From positions 124,001 through 188,000 of the forward strand of contig NZ_JHXX01000004.1 of assembly GCF_000621605.1 (NCBI RefSeq): a stretch of DNA of 64,000 nucleotides. The letters are read 5' to 3'. Positions 7,697 through 14,727 of this stretch are shown here, one piece after another; positions within the stretch are counted from its first letter, which is position 1, and every line of letters begins with the position of its first letter. The position numbers and the translations under genes are program-made. Source of the DNA: Butyrivibrio sp. MC2021. GTDB lineage: Bacteria; Bacillota; Clostridia; Lachnospirales; Lachnospiraceae. A model generated the notes under the pieces. It was given only the letters and a program-made list of their open reading frames with translations, did no database searches and was not told where the DNA came from.

Positions 7697-8803
7697 TCAT
7701 TTATTGTTCAAAATATTTTTAATTTCATTAATATACTTCAATATTATACTACGCCTGTCAAACTTCTGCTCAACATGGCTGCGAGCCGCTCTGCCCATGG
7801 CTTTCCGGCCGGCCTCATCGATCTTCATGAATTTCTCCAAAGCCTCTGTGAGAGCCTTCTCGTCCCTGGATTTAAAAAGTATTCCGGATACCCCGTCATT
7901 AACTATTTCCCTGCATCCGGGAATGTTGGATGCGATTACGGGTCTTCCGGTGGCCGCTGCCTCCATAAGGACATTGCTCATACCCTCGTGGTAGGAGGGG
8001 TGAACTATGGCATCCGCCTCTTTTATATAGGGATGGATATCCTTGGCAAAGGGGATCATCTTGAAGATGCCCTGTTTCTCGGCCTCGGCAATCTTGTCTC
8101 CGAAATCGTCGTCGCAGTAGCCCACGGCTGAGAAGGAAACCTTATTGCCATAGCACTCATGAAGAGCTCTTGCAGCGGCGAGATACTCATCGGTGCCCTT
8201 TTCCTTCATGATTCTGCCGATATAAAGGAATCTGGTGACATCATCCGAATGTCCCGGGTACTCCTCAAAGGTGTGCTTCTCCAGGTTGACTCCGGAGCCG
8301 CTTACGGTCACATGCTTTTTTGCCCTGATGCCGTGTTCCTCAAAGATCCGCCTGTTCTCATCATTCTGGAAAAAGAGACAGCTGCACTTTTTAAGGGATA
8401 CCTTGTACATAAAGACTATGAGCTTTAGCAGCATCCCGCCCCTCTCAAAGGTGGAGCCAAGGCCTGTGATGGTGGCCACATAGGGTATCTTAAGGCTCCT
8501 GCAGACGTATCCGCCGTAGATATTGGGCTTAATGGTATAGCAAAGAACTATGTCCGGTTTCTCTTTTTTCAGCAGCTTTTTATAAGCGCGAACAAGCGCC
8601 ATATCCTGTACAGGATTGACGCCTCTTCTGTTTATATCCGTATGTATTACTCTGCAGCCTTCCTGCTGCAGCTCTTTTACCTTCAAATCATCCGGCAGGG
8701 AGAGGACCACTTCAAAGCCCTCCGCCATGAGCCCCGTCAGAAGCTCATTTCGAAAGTCGTATATTCCGCTGGATGAATTGGCAAGTATCAGTGCCTTGGG
8801 CAT
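7697..8803 (-). CDS. GT4 glycosyltransferase, CapM/PglA-like
   Basis: A 368-residue GT-B enzyme that resembles CapM/PglA-type transferases: the N-terminus MPKALILANSSSGIYDFRNE, the central VLCYTIKPNIYGG and TGLGSTF, then YIGRIMKEKGTDEYL and the EX7E region HEGMSNVLMEAAATGRPV. PglA-type enzymes often add the second sugar to undecaprenyl-PP-bacillosamine, which fits the PglC-like initiator upstream, but the donor is not proved. The ATG at 8803 is chosen over a longer frame because it lies one base past the stop of the ATP-grasp gene and has an AAGGGGA ribosome site. The UDP-sugar dehydrogenase follows closely. Confidence 0.88.
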   Translation of the reverse strand: MPKALILANSSSGIYDFRNELLTGLMAEGFEVVLSLPDDLKVKELQQEGCRVIHTDINRRGVNPVQDMALVRAYKKLLKKEKPDIVLCYTIKPNIYGGYVCRSLKIPYVATITGLGSTFERGGMLLKLIVFMYKVSLKKCSCLFFQNDENRRIFEEHGIRAKKHVTVSGSGVNLEKHTFEEYPGHSDDVTRFLYIGRIMKEKGTDEYLAAARALHECYGNKVSFSAVGYCDDDFGDKIAEAEKQGIFKMIPFAKDIHPYIKEADAIVHPSYHEGMSNVLMEAAATGRPVIASNIPGCREIVNDGVSGILFKSRDEKALTEALEKFMKIDEAGRKAMGRAARSHVEQKFDRRSIILKYINEIKNILNNK

Positions 8804-8804
8804 A

Positions 8805-9788
8805 TCATTCCCCTTCCAGGTTGCACTCGCATCTGATGGCAACCTCGTTGTATTTCATCATGTAGACACCTTCCCTGTAATCCCCGATGGTAACAGGGTT
8901 ATCCAGGCCCTGAAGGTTACGAAGGATCTGCTTGGGGAAGTTCACGCCGCACTCGTAGGCATGGGGGTAACCGCCGCCGAATCTGGGATTGACCTCGGAC
9001 AGGTACCACTCTCCTGTGGTCTCGTCGTGGAAAAAGTCTATGTCGATCATTCCTCTGTAGCCCACATCCTGAACAAATGTGGCAATCTGATCAAAGAGGA
9101 CCTCATCCTTGACGGACACGGATTTATCGGTTTCTCCCGCACGCATCTTTATCTTTTTCTTAAGGAAAATGGATGTGCACTTGCCGGAGATAAGATCGAT
9201 ATATACGTCAGCGCCGTACTCCTGGCCCCTCATGTATTCCTGGATCATAAGTCCGTCGGACTCAAGGAAAAGAGCCTTCAGCATCTCCATGGTGTTGACC
9301 TTGTTGATGTTGATGGAAGCGCTGCCCTTGACAGGCTTAACAAAAACAGGGAAGTCCACCTCGCCGATCTCCCTGGCAGCCTCGAACTCCTCGATGCTGA
9401 GGTAACATTTGGCGGTGGGCACACCGAGCTTGGTGAGCATGTCGTACATGGCATGCTTATCAAGGCTAGTCTCACAGAGCTCATAGGAGGATACGATGGG
9501 TGTTATTCCCTCCTTGGCGAATCTGTCATAGTTCTTGGCAAGAAGAGAAAGCTCCGGATCTATCAGGGAAAAGACTCCCTGGATATTCTCTTTTTTGCAG
9601 ATATCAATGACCTTGTCCATATAGTTGGGATCATCGATTCTGGGGACAATATAGCACTTGTCCGCATCATAAATGGCAGGCCCTAAGTTGGAGCAGTCCG
9701 TCGCTATGACCCTGCCGGCCATCTCCCTTTTAAAATACTGCACAACCTTGTTTCTTGTGCCTGCGCTTAAGATCAGAATGTTCATCAT
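8805..9788 (-). CDS. ATP-grasp ligase of the CarB/PylC-like group
   Basis: A 327-residue ATP-grasp enzyme. The pre-ATP domain starts MNILILSAGTRNKVVQYF; the ATP-binding core has FPVFVKPVKGSASINI and IQEYMRGQEYGADVY, and the metal site is SEVNPRFGGGYPHAY. Such enzymes activate a carboxylate as acyl phosphate and join it to an amine or thiol. Its partner genes are a PLP enzyme of the ACC-deaminase/D-cysteine-desulfhydrase family, a PglC-like initiator and a GT4, so a plausible role is attaching an amino acid or other acid to a sugar amine. That is inference; the substrates are unknown. Tandem ATG codons at 9788 and 9785 overlap the stop of the upstream gene, indicating translational coupling. 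Confidence 0.82.
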   Translation of the reverse strand: MMNILILSAGTRNKVVQYFKREMAGRVIATDCSNLGPAIYDADKCYIVPRIDDPNYMDKVIDICKKENIQGVFSLIDPELSLLAKNYDRFAKEGITPIVSSYELCETSLDKHAMYDMLTKLGVPTAKCYLSIEEFEAAREIGEVDFPVFVKPVKGSASININKVNTMEMLKALFLESDGLMIQEYMRGQEYGADVYIDLISGKCTSIFLKKKIKMRAGETDKSVSVKDEVLFDQIATFVQDVGYRGMIDIDFFHDETTGEWYLSEVNPRFGGGYPHAYECGVNFPKQILRNLQGLDNPVTIGDYREGVYMMKYNEVAIRCECNLEGE

Positions 9789-10735
9789 TTTCCCCCTATC
9801 ATGTTCAGATCATCGAAAAACAGCGGTGTTCCGCCGGTGTGGATAAAAAGTATATTCTTATTCTGAAGGCCCTTGGCCTTAATGTATTCCTTCATTCCGT
9901 AGAATGCCTTGCCGGTGTAGGTGGAGTCCAGAGGCATTCCGTTTAATATCATCTGTTTCTTTATAATCTCCGTGACAGCCTCGTCGCTCTTGCCGTAGCC
10001 ATCGCTGATGTAGTCGTCCAGGAATACGGTTTTTTCCTGAATCTCCTCCTCGGAGAAGTCTCTTTTTTCCTCGGAAAGGTAATCCCTGATGCTATCAAGG
10101 ACCACGTCCCTTCCTCTGGGGTTCTTTCTGCCGATGCTGATTCCAACTATATTTCTGTCATCCCCCGCCAGGAGCTGGCCGCAGACAAGGCCTGCGTGGG
10201 TGGTTCCGGTGCCGGAGGCAAAAAAGATATAGTCAAAGTGCAGGTTCTCCTGCTGCTCAAACCGGATTATCTCATCATAGCAGTCCACATAGGCTCTGGT
10301 GCCCAGGTTGCCGTGGCCCCCGCCCTGTATGAAATAGGGGTTATAGCCCTCGCTCCTTAGCCTTTGCAATTCCTTTTCTATTGTATCATGGACTTCTTCC
10401 ACAGGAACAGTTATGATTTTCGCCCCGAAAACCTCCATGAGGATACTATTGTAGGTGGTCTCGGAAACCTCTGTGGGGCCGATTATCAGGCAGGGAATGC
10501 CGCGAGCGGCCGCCATGTTGGCGATGACTCTGCAGTGGTTGGAATGGCTGCTGCCATAGGTCATCACGTAGTCGTAGCCCCCATTATCTATCTCTTCAAA
10601 AAAGTAATAGGCCTTTCTTGCCTTGTTTCCGCCAAAGGAGTAGGGGATGAAGTCTTCTCTTTTTACATAGAGATTGTTGGAGCTGTCATCTAATAGCTTA
10701 ACTATTGGCGTCATTTTGCTTTTTTCTGTACTCAT
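9785..10735 (-). CDS. PLP enzyme, ACC deaminase/D-cysteine desulfhydrase family
   Basis: A fold-type II PLP protein of 316 residues. The Schiff-base lysine is Lys38 in FGGNKARK, the phosphate loop is ASGTGTTHAG, and YGSSHSNHC corresponds to the substrate-side loop of ACC deaminases and D-cysteine desulfhydrases. Family members deaminate or desulfhydrate small amino acids, and some have other beta-elimination or racemase activities, so the reaction is open. The ATG at 10735 is preferred because GGAGG lies seven bases upstream; this makes it overlap the end of the PGT gene by 38 bases. Its place between a phosphoglycosyltransferase and an ATP-grasp ligase points to a role in modifying the glycan, but housekeeping amino-acid use is not excluded. 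Confidence 0.82.
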   Translation of the reverse strand: MSTEKSKMTPIVKLLDDSSNNLYVKREDFIPYSFGGNKARKAYYFFEEIDNGGYDYVMTYGSSHSNHCRVIANMAAARGIPCLIIGPTEVSETTYNSILMEVFGAKIITVPVEEVHDTIEKELQRLRSEGYNPYFIQGGGHGNLGTRAYVDCYDEIIRFEQQENLHFDYIFFASGTGTTHAGLVCGQLLAGDDRNIVGISIGRKNPRGRDVVLDSIRDYLSEEKRDFSEEEIQEKTVFLDDYISDGYGKSDEAVTEIIKKQMILNGMPLDSTYTGKAFYGMKEYIKAKGLQNKNILFIHTGGTPLFFDDLNMIGGK

Positions 10736-11333
10736 CAAAGTCCTCCAGAGCATTCAGTACAACCTGATCATGGGAAAACAGGGTCTTAATTGTATCAATC
10801 ACCACCTTCACGTCGGTAAGGAAAGATAAATGCTCCACATAATATACGTCGTATTCAAACTTCTTTTCCCAGGAGATGGCGTTGCGGCCGTGGGCCTGGG
10901 CATATCCGGTAAGGCCCGGTCTTACGCTGTGGCGAAGGCGCTCCCTGTCGTTGTAGTAGGGAAGGTATTTCACCAGAAGGGGCCTGGGGCCTATGAAGCT
11001 CATGTCACCTTTCAGGATATTGATAAACTCCGGAAGCTCATCCAGACTGGTCTTCCTGAGAAGGAGTCCGAACTTGGTGAGTCTTATCTCGTCGGGAAGA
11101 AGGTTGCCGTTTTCGTCCTTCTCATCGGTCATAGTCCTGAACTTGAACATATGGAAAATCTTCTCATCCTTGCCGGGGCGGGCCTGCTTGAAGATTATGG
11201 GGCTTCCCAGCTTGACTCTTACCAATATGGCCACGATGGCATAGAGCCAGCAGAACAGTATAAGAATTGTCAGAGATAATAAAATGTCCAGAAATCTTTT
11301 TATGAATTTGGAATAGAGTGTTTGTTTTTTCAT
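10698..11333 (-). CDS. pglC: Monotopic phosphoglycosyltransferase, PglC/EpsL-like
   Basis: A 211-residue bacterial sugar transferase of the minimal PglC size. One hydrophobic re-entrant helix lies at about residues 12-37, followed by the basic FKQARPGKDEKIFHMFKFRTM region and the catalytic Asp-Glu in TSLDELPEFINILKGDMSF with IGPRP. It starts a lipid-linked glycan by moving a sugar-1-phosphate from a UDP-sugar to undecaprenyl phosphate. PglC homologues usually use UDP-diacetylbacillosamine, and PglF- and PglE-type genes lie about 2 kb upstream, so a bacillosamine-like first sugar is likely. Its ATG overlaps the AAA ATPase stop by four bases. Confidence 0.9.
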   Translation of the reverse strand: MKKQTLYSKFIKRFLDILLSLTILILFCWLYAIVAILVRVKLGSPIIFKQARPGKDEKIFHMFKFRTMTDEKDENGNLLPDEIRLTKFGLLLRKTSLDELPEFINILKGDMSFIGPRPLLVKYLPYYNDRERLRHSVRPGLTGYAQAHGRNAISWEKKFEYDVYYVEHLSFLTDVKVVIDTIKTLFSHDQVVLNALEDFDEYRKKQNDANS

Positions 11334-12382
11334 GAGTAGTTCTCCAAATCGCTGTGGATTCTTACAAATTCTTCAAATCTCGGTAACGCAAGGCTTACAA
11401 AGCCATGGCCGGTGGCGGTGATAACACCCTTTCTCTTGAGTCTGTCCCTGTATACGGAGAACTGCGGAGTTGTCATTCCCAGCTTCTCCCGGATCTTTCC
11501 AACATTGGTCTCCCCGGTAGCCGCCATCACACAGGTCACATTTTTATCTGTTTCAGACAGTTCAGACCATATTTTTGAATATACATACTCTTCAAGATAT
11601 TGGTCGTAATCAAAAAGCACCTCATCGATGTTTTTATCCCCACGTTCCCACAAAAGATACCCCAGAACCTGGAACGCAAAAGAGTACCCCTTGGTGAGCC
11701 TGGCCATATATTCAGCCTGATCACTTTTAAGTTCAAAAACTTTTTTATAATGAGCCACCACAGCAGTATAGTTAAGCGGTTCCAAAACCACTTTAGGCGC
11801 TCTATAAAGAAACGTCAGGGACTTCTCATTCTGCAGATCATAAAGATTATCATAAAGTCCTGTCATTATAAGATAAACATTAAAATCACGTCTCAAATAA
11901 ATCTGAAAAGCAGCAGCAAAGACCTTGAGGTTGGCATTATTGGTCACCTCATCCACCGTTATCAGAAGCCTTTTACCAGCCTTAGTAATATGTTCCAACA
12001 TCCTGCCTACCGCAACTTCTATGTCCGTTATGGGAGCAGCATTTTCTATGGATACTCCGAAGCCAAGAGCGGAAAAATCAAGTTTCGCCTTAAGAAAAAG
12101 AGCATGGAGCTGAGGAATCGCATAAAGATTCGCAGCAAGGCTCTGGAGCATATCCCTTTCAGGACTCAGCTCCACCACGATCCAGTCCTTCTCTTTTCTT
12201 AATTTCTCAGCAATATCTGTCATCATAACAGTCTTGCCGCATCCTCTTACCCCTGTGAGCATATACACATGGTTGGAGGGCACCTCCGCCTTGAAGGTGT
12301 CCAGTATCTGATTGGTCTGTGTAATTCTTGATATGTACTGTGTCGGCGTTGTTCCGAAGGATATGCTGAATGGATTCTGCAT
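11330..12382 (-). CDS. AAA+ ATPase with C-terminal winged-helix-like region
   Basis: This 350-residue protein has a Walker A GVRGCGKT at residues 44-51 and a Walker B KRLLITVDE near 137-145, in the arrangement of STAND/Orc-like AAA ATPases. The last 90 residues (SETDKNVTCVMAATGE, then IREKLGMTTPQFSVYRDRLK) look like a winged helix. It has no membrane segment. Proteins of this type are often annotated only as ATP-binding protein. It heads unit C, is coupled by an ATGA overlap to the PglC-like gene, and has its own promoter followed by three 29-bp repeats in the leader. A regulatory role with autoregulation is my inference; a defence or unrelated role is possible. Confidence 0.72.
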   Translation of the reverse strand: MQNPFSISFGTTPTQYISRITQTNQILDTFKAEVPSNHVYMLTGVRGCGKTVMMTDIAEKLRKEKDWIVVELSPERDMLQSLAANLYAIPQLHALFLKAKLDFSALGFGVSIENAAPITDIEVAVGRMLEHITKAGKRLLITVDEVTNNANLKVFAAAFQIYLRRDFNVYLIMTGLYDNLYDLQNEKSLTFLYRAPKVVLEPLNYTAVVAHYKKVFELKSDQAEYMARLTKGYSFAFQVLGYLLWERGDKNIDEVLFDYDQYLEEYVYSKIWSELSETDKNVTCVMAATGETNVGKIREKLGMTTPQFSVYRDRLKRKGVITATGHGFVSLALPRFEEFVRIHSDLENYS

Positions 12383-12391
12383 GTAGTTCCC

Positions 12392-12478
12392 CTTTTATAT
12401 ATCTTTATATTTGAAAAATGCTTTTATATTTCTTTATATTTCAAAGCCTCTTTTATATTCTTTTATATTTCTTTATAT
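12392..12478 (-). repeat. Three 29-bp AT-rich direct repeats in the AAA ATPase leader
   Basis: Copies start at 12392, 12421 and 12450, exactly 29 bp apart. On the plus strand each begins CTTTTATAT and continues with CTTTATATTT or a one-base variant; on the transcript strand the core reads AAATATAAAGAAATATAAAAG. They sit between the predicted transcription start and the ribosome site of the ATPase gene. Regular spacing of close to three helical turns is what an iterated protein-binding site would show. There are no spacers of differing sequence, so this is not a CRISPR array. Confidence 0.75.
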
Positions 12479-12481
12479 ATA

Positions 12482-12510
12482 ATAATAAAACAGGAAAATA
12501 ATGTAGTCAA
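12482..12510 (-). promoter_or_regulatory. Predicted sigma-A promoter of the AAA ATPase/unit C
   Basis: On the minus strand a -35 box TTGACT (12510-12505) and a -10 box TATTAT (12487-12482) are separated by exactly 17 bp. Transcription would start near 12475, at the edge of the 29-bp repeat array. A second TTGACT copy lies 9 bp further upstream. This would drive the ATPase and, by coupling, the PglC-like operon. Confidence 0.6.
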
Positions 12511-12545
12511 ATGAGTCAATTGAAAAAATGTAGTATTATTTATTC

Positions 12546-13442
12546 ATGGAAAACATTTCAAAACCTTCAAAAAAAACACTAAATATACTTATCATTGCTG
12601 CCATTGTATGCCTGATAGCCGCCTCAGTGGCTGTTATCCGCCTGCAAAAAAGCTCCGTACAGAGCAATCTTTCTGAGTACCCTCAGGATGAACTGGTGAT
12701 CGTTAATCTGGCTGTAGGGAAGGCAGATGCTGCGTTCCTTAGCTATGACGGTTCTCTTGGCATGATAGATACGGGGACAAAAGAGTCCTATTACAGGATA
12801 AAAAAATTCATGGATGAGAATGCTCAAACTTCCATGGATTATCTGATAATCACCCATTATGACAAAGATCATGTGGGGGGCGCAGTGTCGCTTCTTCAGG
12901 AATATGAAGTTGAAAAGATATATCTCCCGGACTATGTTAGTTCCAAAAGCGGTTATGGAGATATTATGGAAGCGGTAAAAGGCAGAGATGATGTGGTATT
13001 TGTATCTTCGGAGGAGCAGATATCTGTGGGTGATATGACCATTCAGATTATTCCTCCATCGGATCCCGCCGAACTTTCTGAAGATGATGACAACATGGAT
13101 AACGACTTAAGTCTCCTGTGCAGGGTTAATTTCAGAAGTAAGAAATTCCTCTTCACCGGAGACATAGAAAAAGACAGAATCAAGCAGCTGAAGAATGATG
13201 GCATCGACCTTACAGCTGATTGGATCAAGATTCCGCATCATGGGGGCTATGAGGATAATAGCAAGAAGCTCCTAAATCTCGTATCTCCCAAATATTCCGT
13301 CATCAGTACCGGCTCCGAAAGGCCCGCAGATGCGGAGCTTCTGACGCTCTTAGCAGAAATGGGCATAAAAAATTTCTCCACCACCAAAGGTGATGTTGTC
13401 ACCCTTTGCGATGGAGAAAAAATTGATGTAAGTGTGCGTTGA
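12546..13442 (+). CDS. Membrane-anchored MBL-fold hydrolase (ComEC C-terminal-like)
   Basis: A 298-residue protein with one N-terminal membrane segment (about residues 11-31) and an extracytoplasmic metallo-beta-lactamase domain. The metal motif is THYDKDHVGG (His104, Asp106, Asp108, His109), followed by LFTGD and IPHHGG, the set found in the hydrolase domain of ComEC/Rec2 and its stand-alone relatives. These are thought to be phosphodiesterases or nucleases; the substrate is unknown. It is the only plus-strand gene inside the 52-kb glycan region, divergent from the AAA ATPase and ending one base before the stop of the aminotransferase gene on the other strand. No good Shine-Dalgarno precedes the ATG, and no later start fits. 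Confidence 0.82.
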   Translation: MENISKPSKKTLNILIIAAIVCLIAASVAVIRLQKSSVQSNLSEYPQDELVIVNLAVGKADAAFLSYDGSLGMIDTGTKESYYRIKKFMDENAQTSMDYLIITHYDKDHVGGAVSLLQEYEVEKIYLPDYVSSKSGYGDIMEAVKGRDDVVFVSSEEQISVGDMTIQIIPPSDPAELSEDDDNMDNDLSLLCRVNFRSKKFLFTGDIEKDRIKQLKNDGIDLTADWIKIPHHGGYEDNSKKLLNLVSPKYSVISTGSERPADAELLTLLAEMGIKNFSTTKGDVVTLCDGEKIDVSVR

Positions 13443-13443
13443 C

Positions 13444-14715
13444 TCATTCAAAACACTTCTTAATAACTTCGATAATAACATCCTGCTGTTCAGGAGTCAT
13501 CTTATTATCTGATGGTAAGCAGAGGCCTCGATCGAAGATATCCATACCTACATCAGGCACAGCGCCCTCATCGATATAGGCGTTACTTCTGGCTCTTCCC
13601 TGGCCACCGGCGGTGATAAAGGGATTGTTTCTGTAAATTGGCTGCATATGCATGGGCTTCCAGATGGGGCGGCCCTCTGCGTTGATGGCAGCTATTTTCT
13701 CAAGGATCTCTGTGGGACAGCTCTTGCCGGGCTCGGTCACATAGAGAACATCCCTCTCACCTCTCACCTGCTTGCACATGGCGTCCTTGTCAATGATAAG
13801 ACAGCTCAGCCAGTAGTTGGGCTCTGAGGTCTCAAAATCTATAGGATTCATGCTTACAGGAAGACCCTTAAGTCCTTCCTTGTATCTCTCATAAATAGCT
13901 TTCTTCTGGGCTATATGCTCATTGAGGTAAGGAATCTGGCCTCTTACAACTCCCGCGATAACATTGCTCATACGGTAGTTAAAGCCCAGCTCCTCGTGCT
14001 GATACCAGGGAGCATCCTCTCTTGCCTGGGTGGACCACTTGCGGACCTTGTGGGCATCCTCCAGGTTGTCTGTAAGGAACATTCCGCCGGCGGAACCGGT
14101 GATGATCTTGTTTCCGTTAAAGGAGATGATGCTGTAATCTCCGAAGTTTCCTGTCTGCTTGCCCTTATAGGTGGCGCCAAGGGATTCTGCGGCATCCTCC
14201 ACGATAAGAGCTCCGTGCTCATCGCAGATCCTGCGAAGCTCATCTATCTTGCCGGGGGTTCCATAAAGGTGAGCCACCACCAGGATCTTCACCCCAGGAT
14301 AGATCTCAAAGGCCTTCTCAAGGGCCCTGGGATCCATGTTCCAGGTGTCATACTCGGTATCGATAAATACTGCTTCGCCGCCTTCGTAGGCCACAGGATT
14401 AACTGTAGCATCAAAGGTCATGTCGGAGCAGAATACTTTTTTGCCCTCAAGGCTTCCGTGACCTGCCGCCGGCTTGCCGTAGAGTCTCTCCCCTGCCAGC
14501 TTGATTGCCAGGTGAAGAGCTGCGGTTCCTGAGGAAAGAGCCACCGCATCCTTGCAGCCGATAAGCTGCGCGATCTGCGTCTCTGCTTCATTTATGTTGG
14601 CACCTACGGTACTCATCCAGTTGGTGTCGTAAGCTTCCTGAATGTATTTGATCTCGTCTCCGTGCATTGTGGGAGATGAGAGCCAGACTTTTTTCTCAAA
14701 AGGTTTGATTTCCAT
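13444..14715 (-). CDS. pglE: DegT/DnrJ/EryC1 aminotransferase, PglE/EpsN-like
   Basis: A 423-residue fold-type I sugar aminotransferase. The PLP lysine is Lys203 in SFNGNKIITGSAGG; VEDAAESLGATYKG carries the Asp that holds the pyridine nitrogen, and VALSSGTAALHLA is the phosphate loop. The opening WLSSPTMHGDE and TNWMSTVGAN are characteristic of PglE/EpsN-type enzymes that convert UDP-4-keto-6-deoxy-GlcNAc to the 4-amino sugar. The PglF-type dehydratase just upstream (13-bp gap) would supply that substrate. A PseC-like role for the pseudaminic pathway cannot be excluded, because no other candidate is in the window. It appears to end unit B, convergent with the MBL gene. Confidence 0.86.
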   Translation of the reverse strand: MEIKPFEKKVWLSSPTMHGDEIKYIQEAYDTNWMSTVGANINEAETQIAQLIGCKDAVALSSGTAALHLAIKLAGERLYGKPAAGHGSLEGKKVFCSDMTFDATVNPVAYEGGEAVFIDTEYDTWNMDPRALEKAFEIYPGVKILVVAHLYGTPGKIDELRRICDEHGALIVEDAAESLGATYKGKQTGNFGDYSIISFNGNKIITGSAGGMFLTDNLEDAHKVRKWSTQAREDAPWYQHEELGFNYRMSNVIAGVVRGQIPYLNEHIAQKKAIYERYKEGLKGLPVSMNPIDFETSEPNYWLSCLIIDKDAMCKQVRGERDVLYVTEPGKSCPTEILEKIAAINAEGRPIWKPMHMQPIYRNNPFITAGGQGRARSNAYIDEGAVPDVGMDIFDRGLCLPSDNKMTPEQQDVIIEVIKKCFE

Positions 14716-14727
14716 AACTATACCTCT

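Noticed and set aside
8616-9686. A 356-codon plus-strand open frame opposite the ATP-grasp and GT4 genes
   Set aside because: It crosses two well-supported minus-strand genes, has no ribosome site or family motif, and its composition mirrors the complementary genes.
11600-12202. A 200-codon plus-strand open frame inside the AAA ATPase gene
   Set aside because: Shadow of the Walker-motif-containing gene on the other strand; no motif or ribosome site of its own.
12392-12478. Possible CRISPR array or origin iterons
   Set aside because: The 29-bp units follow each other without spacers; there is no replication gene nearby, and the position in a leader favours a regulatory array.
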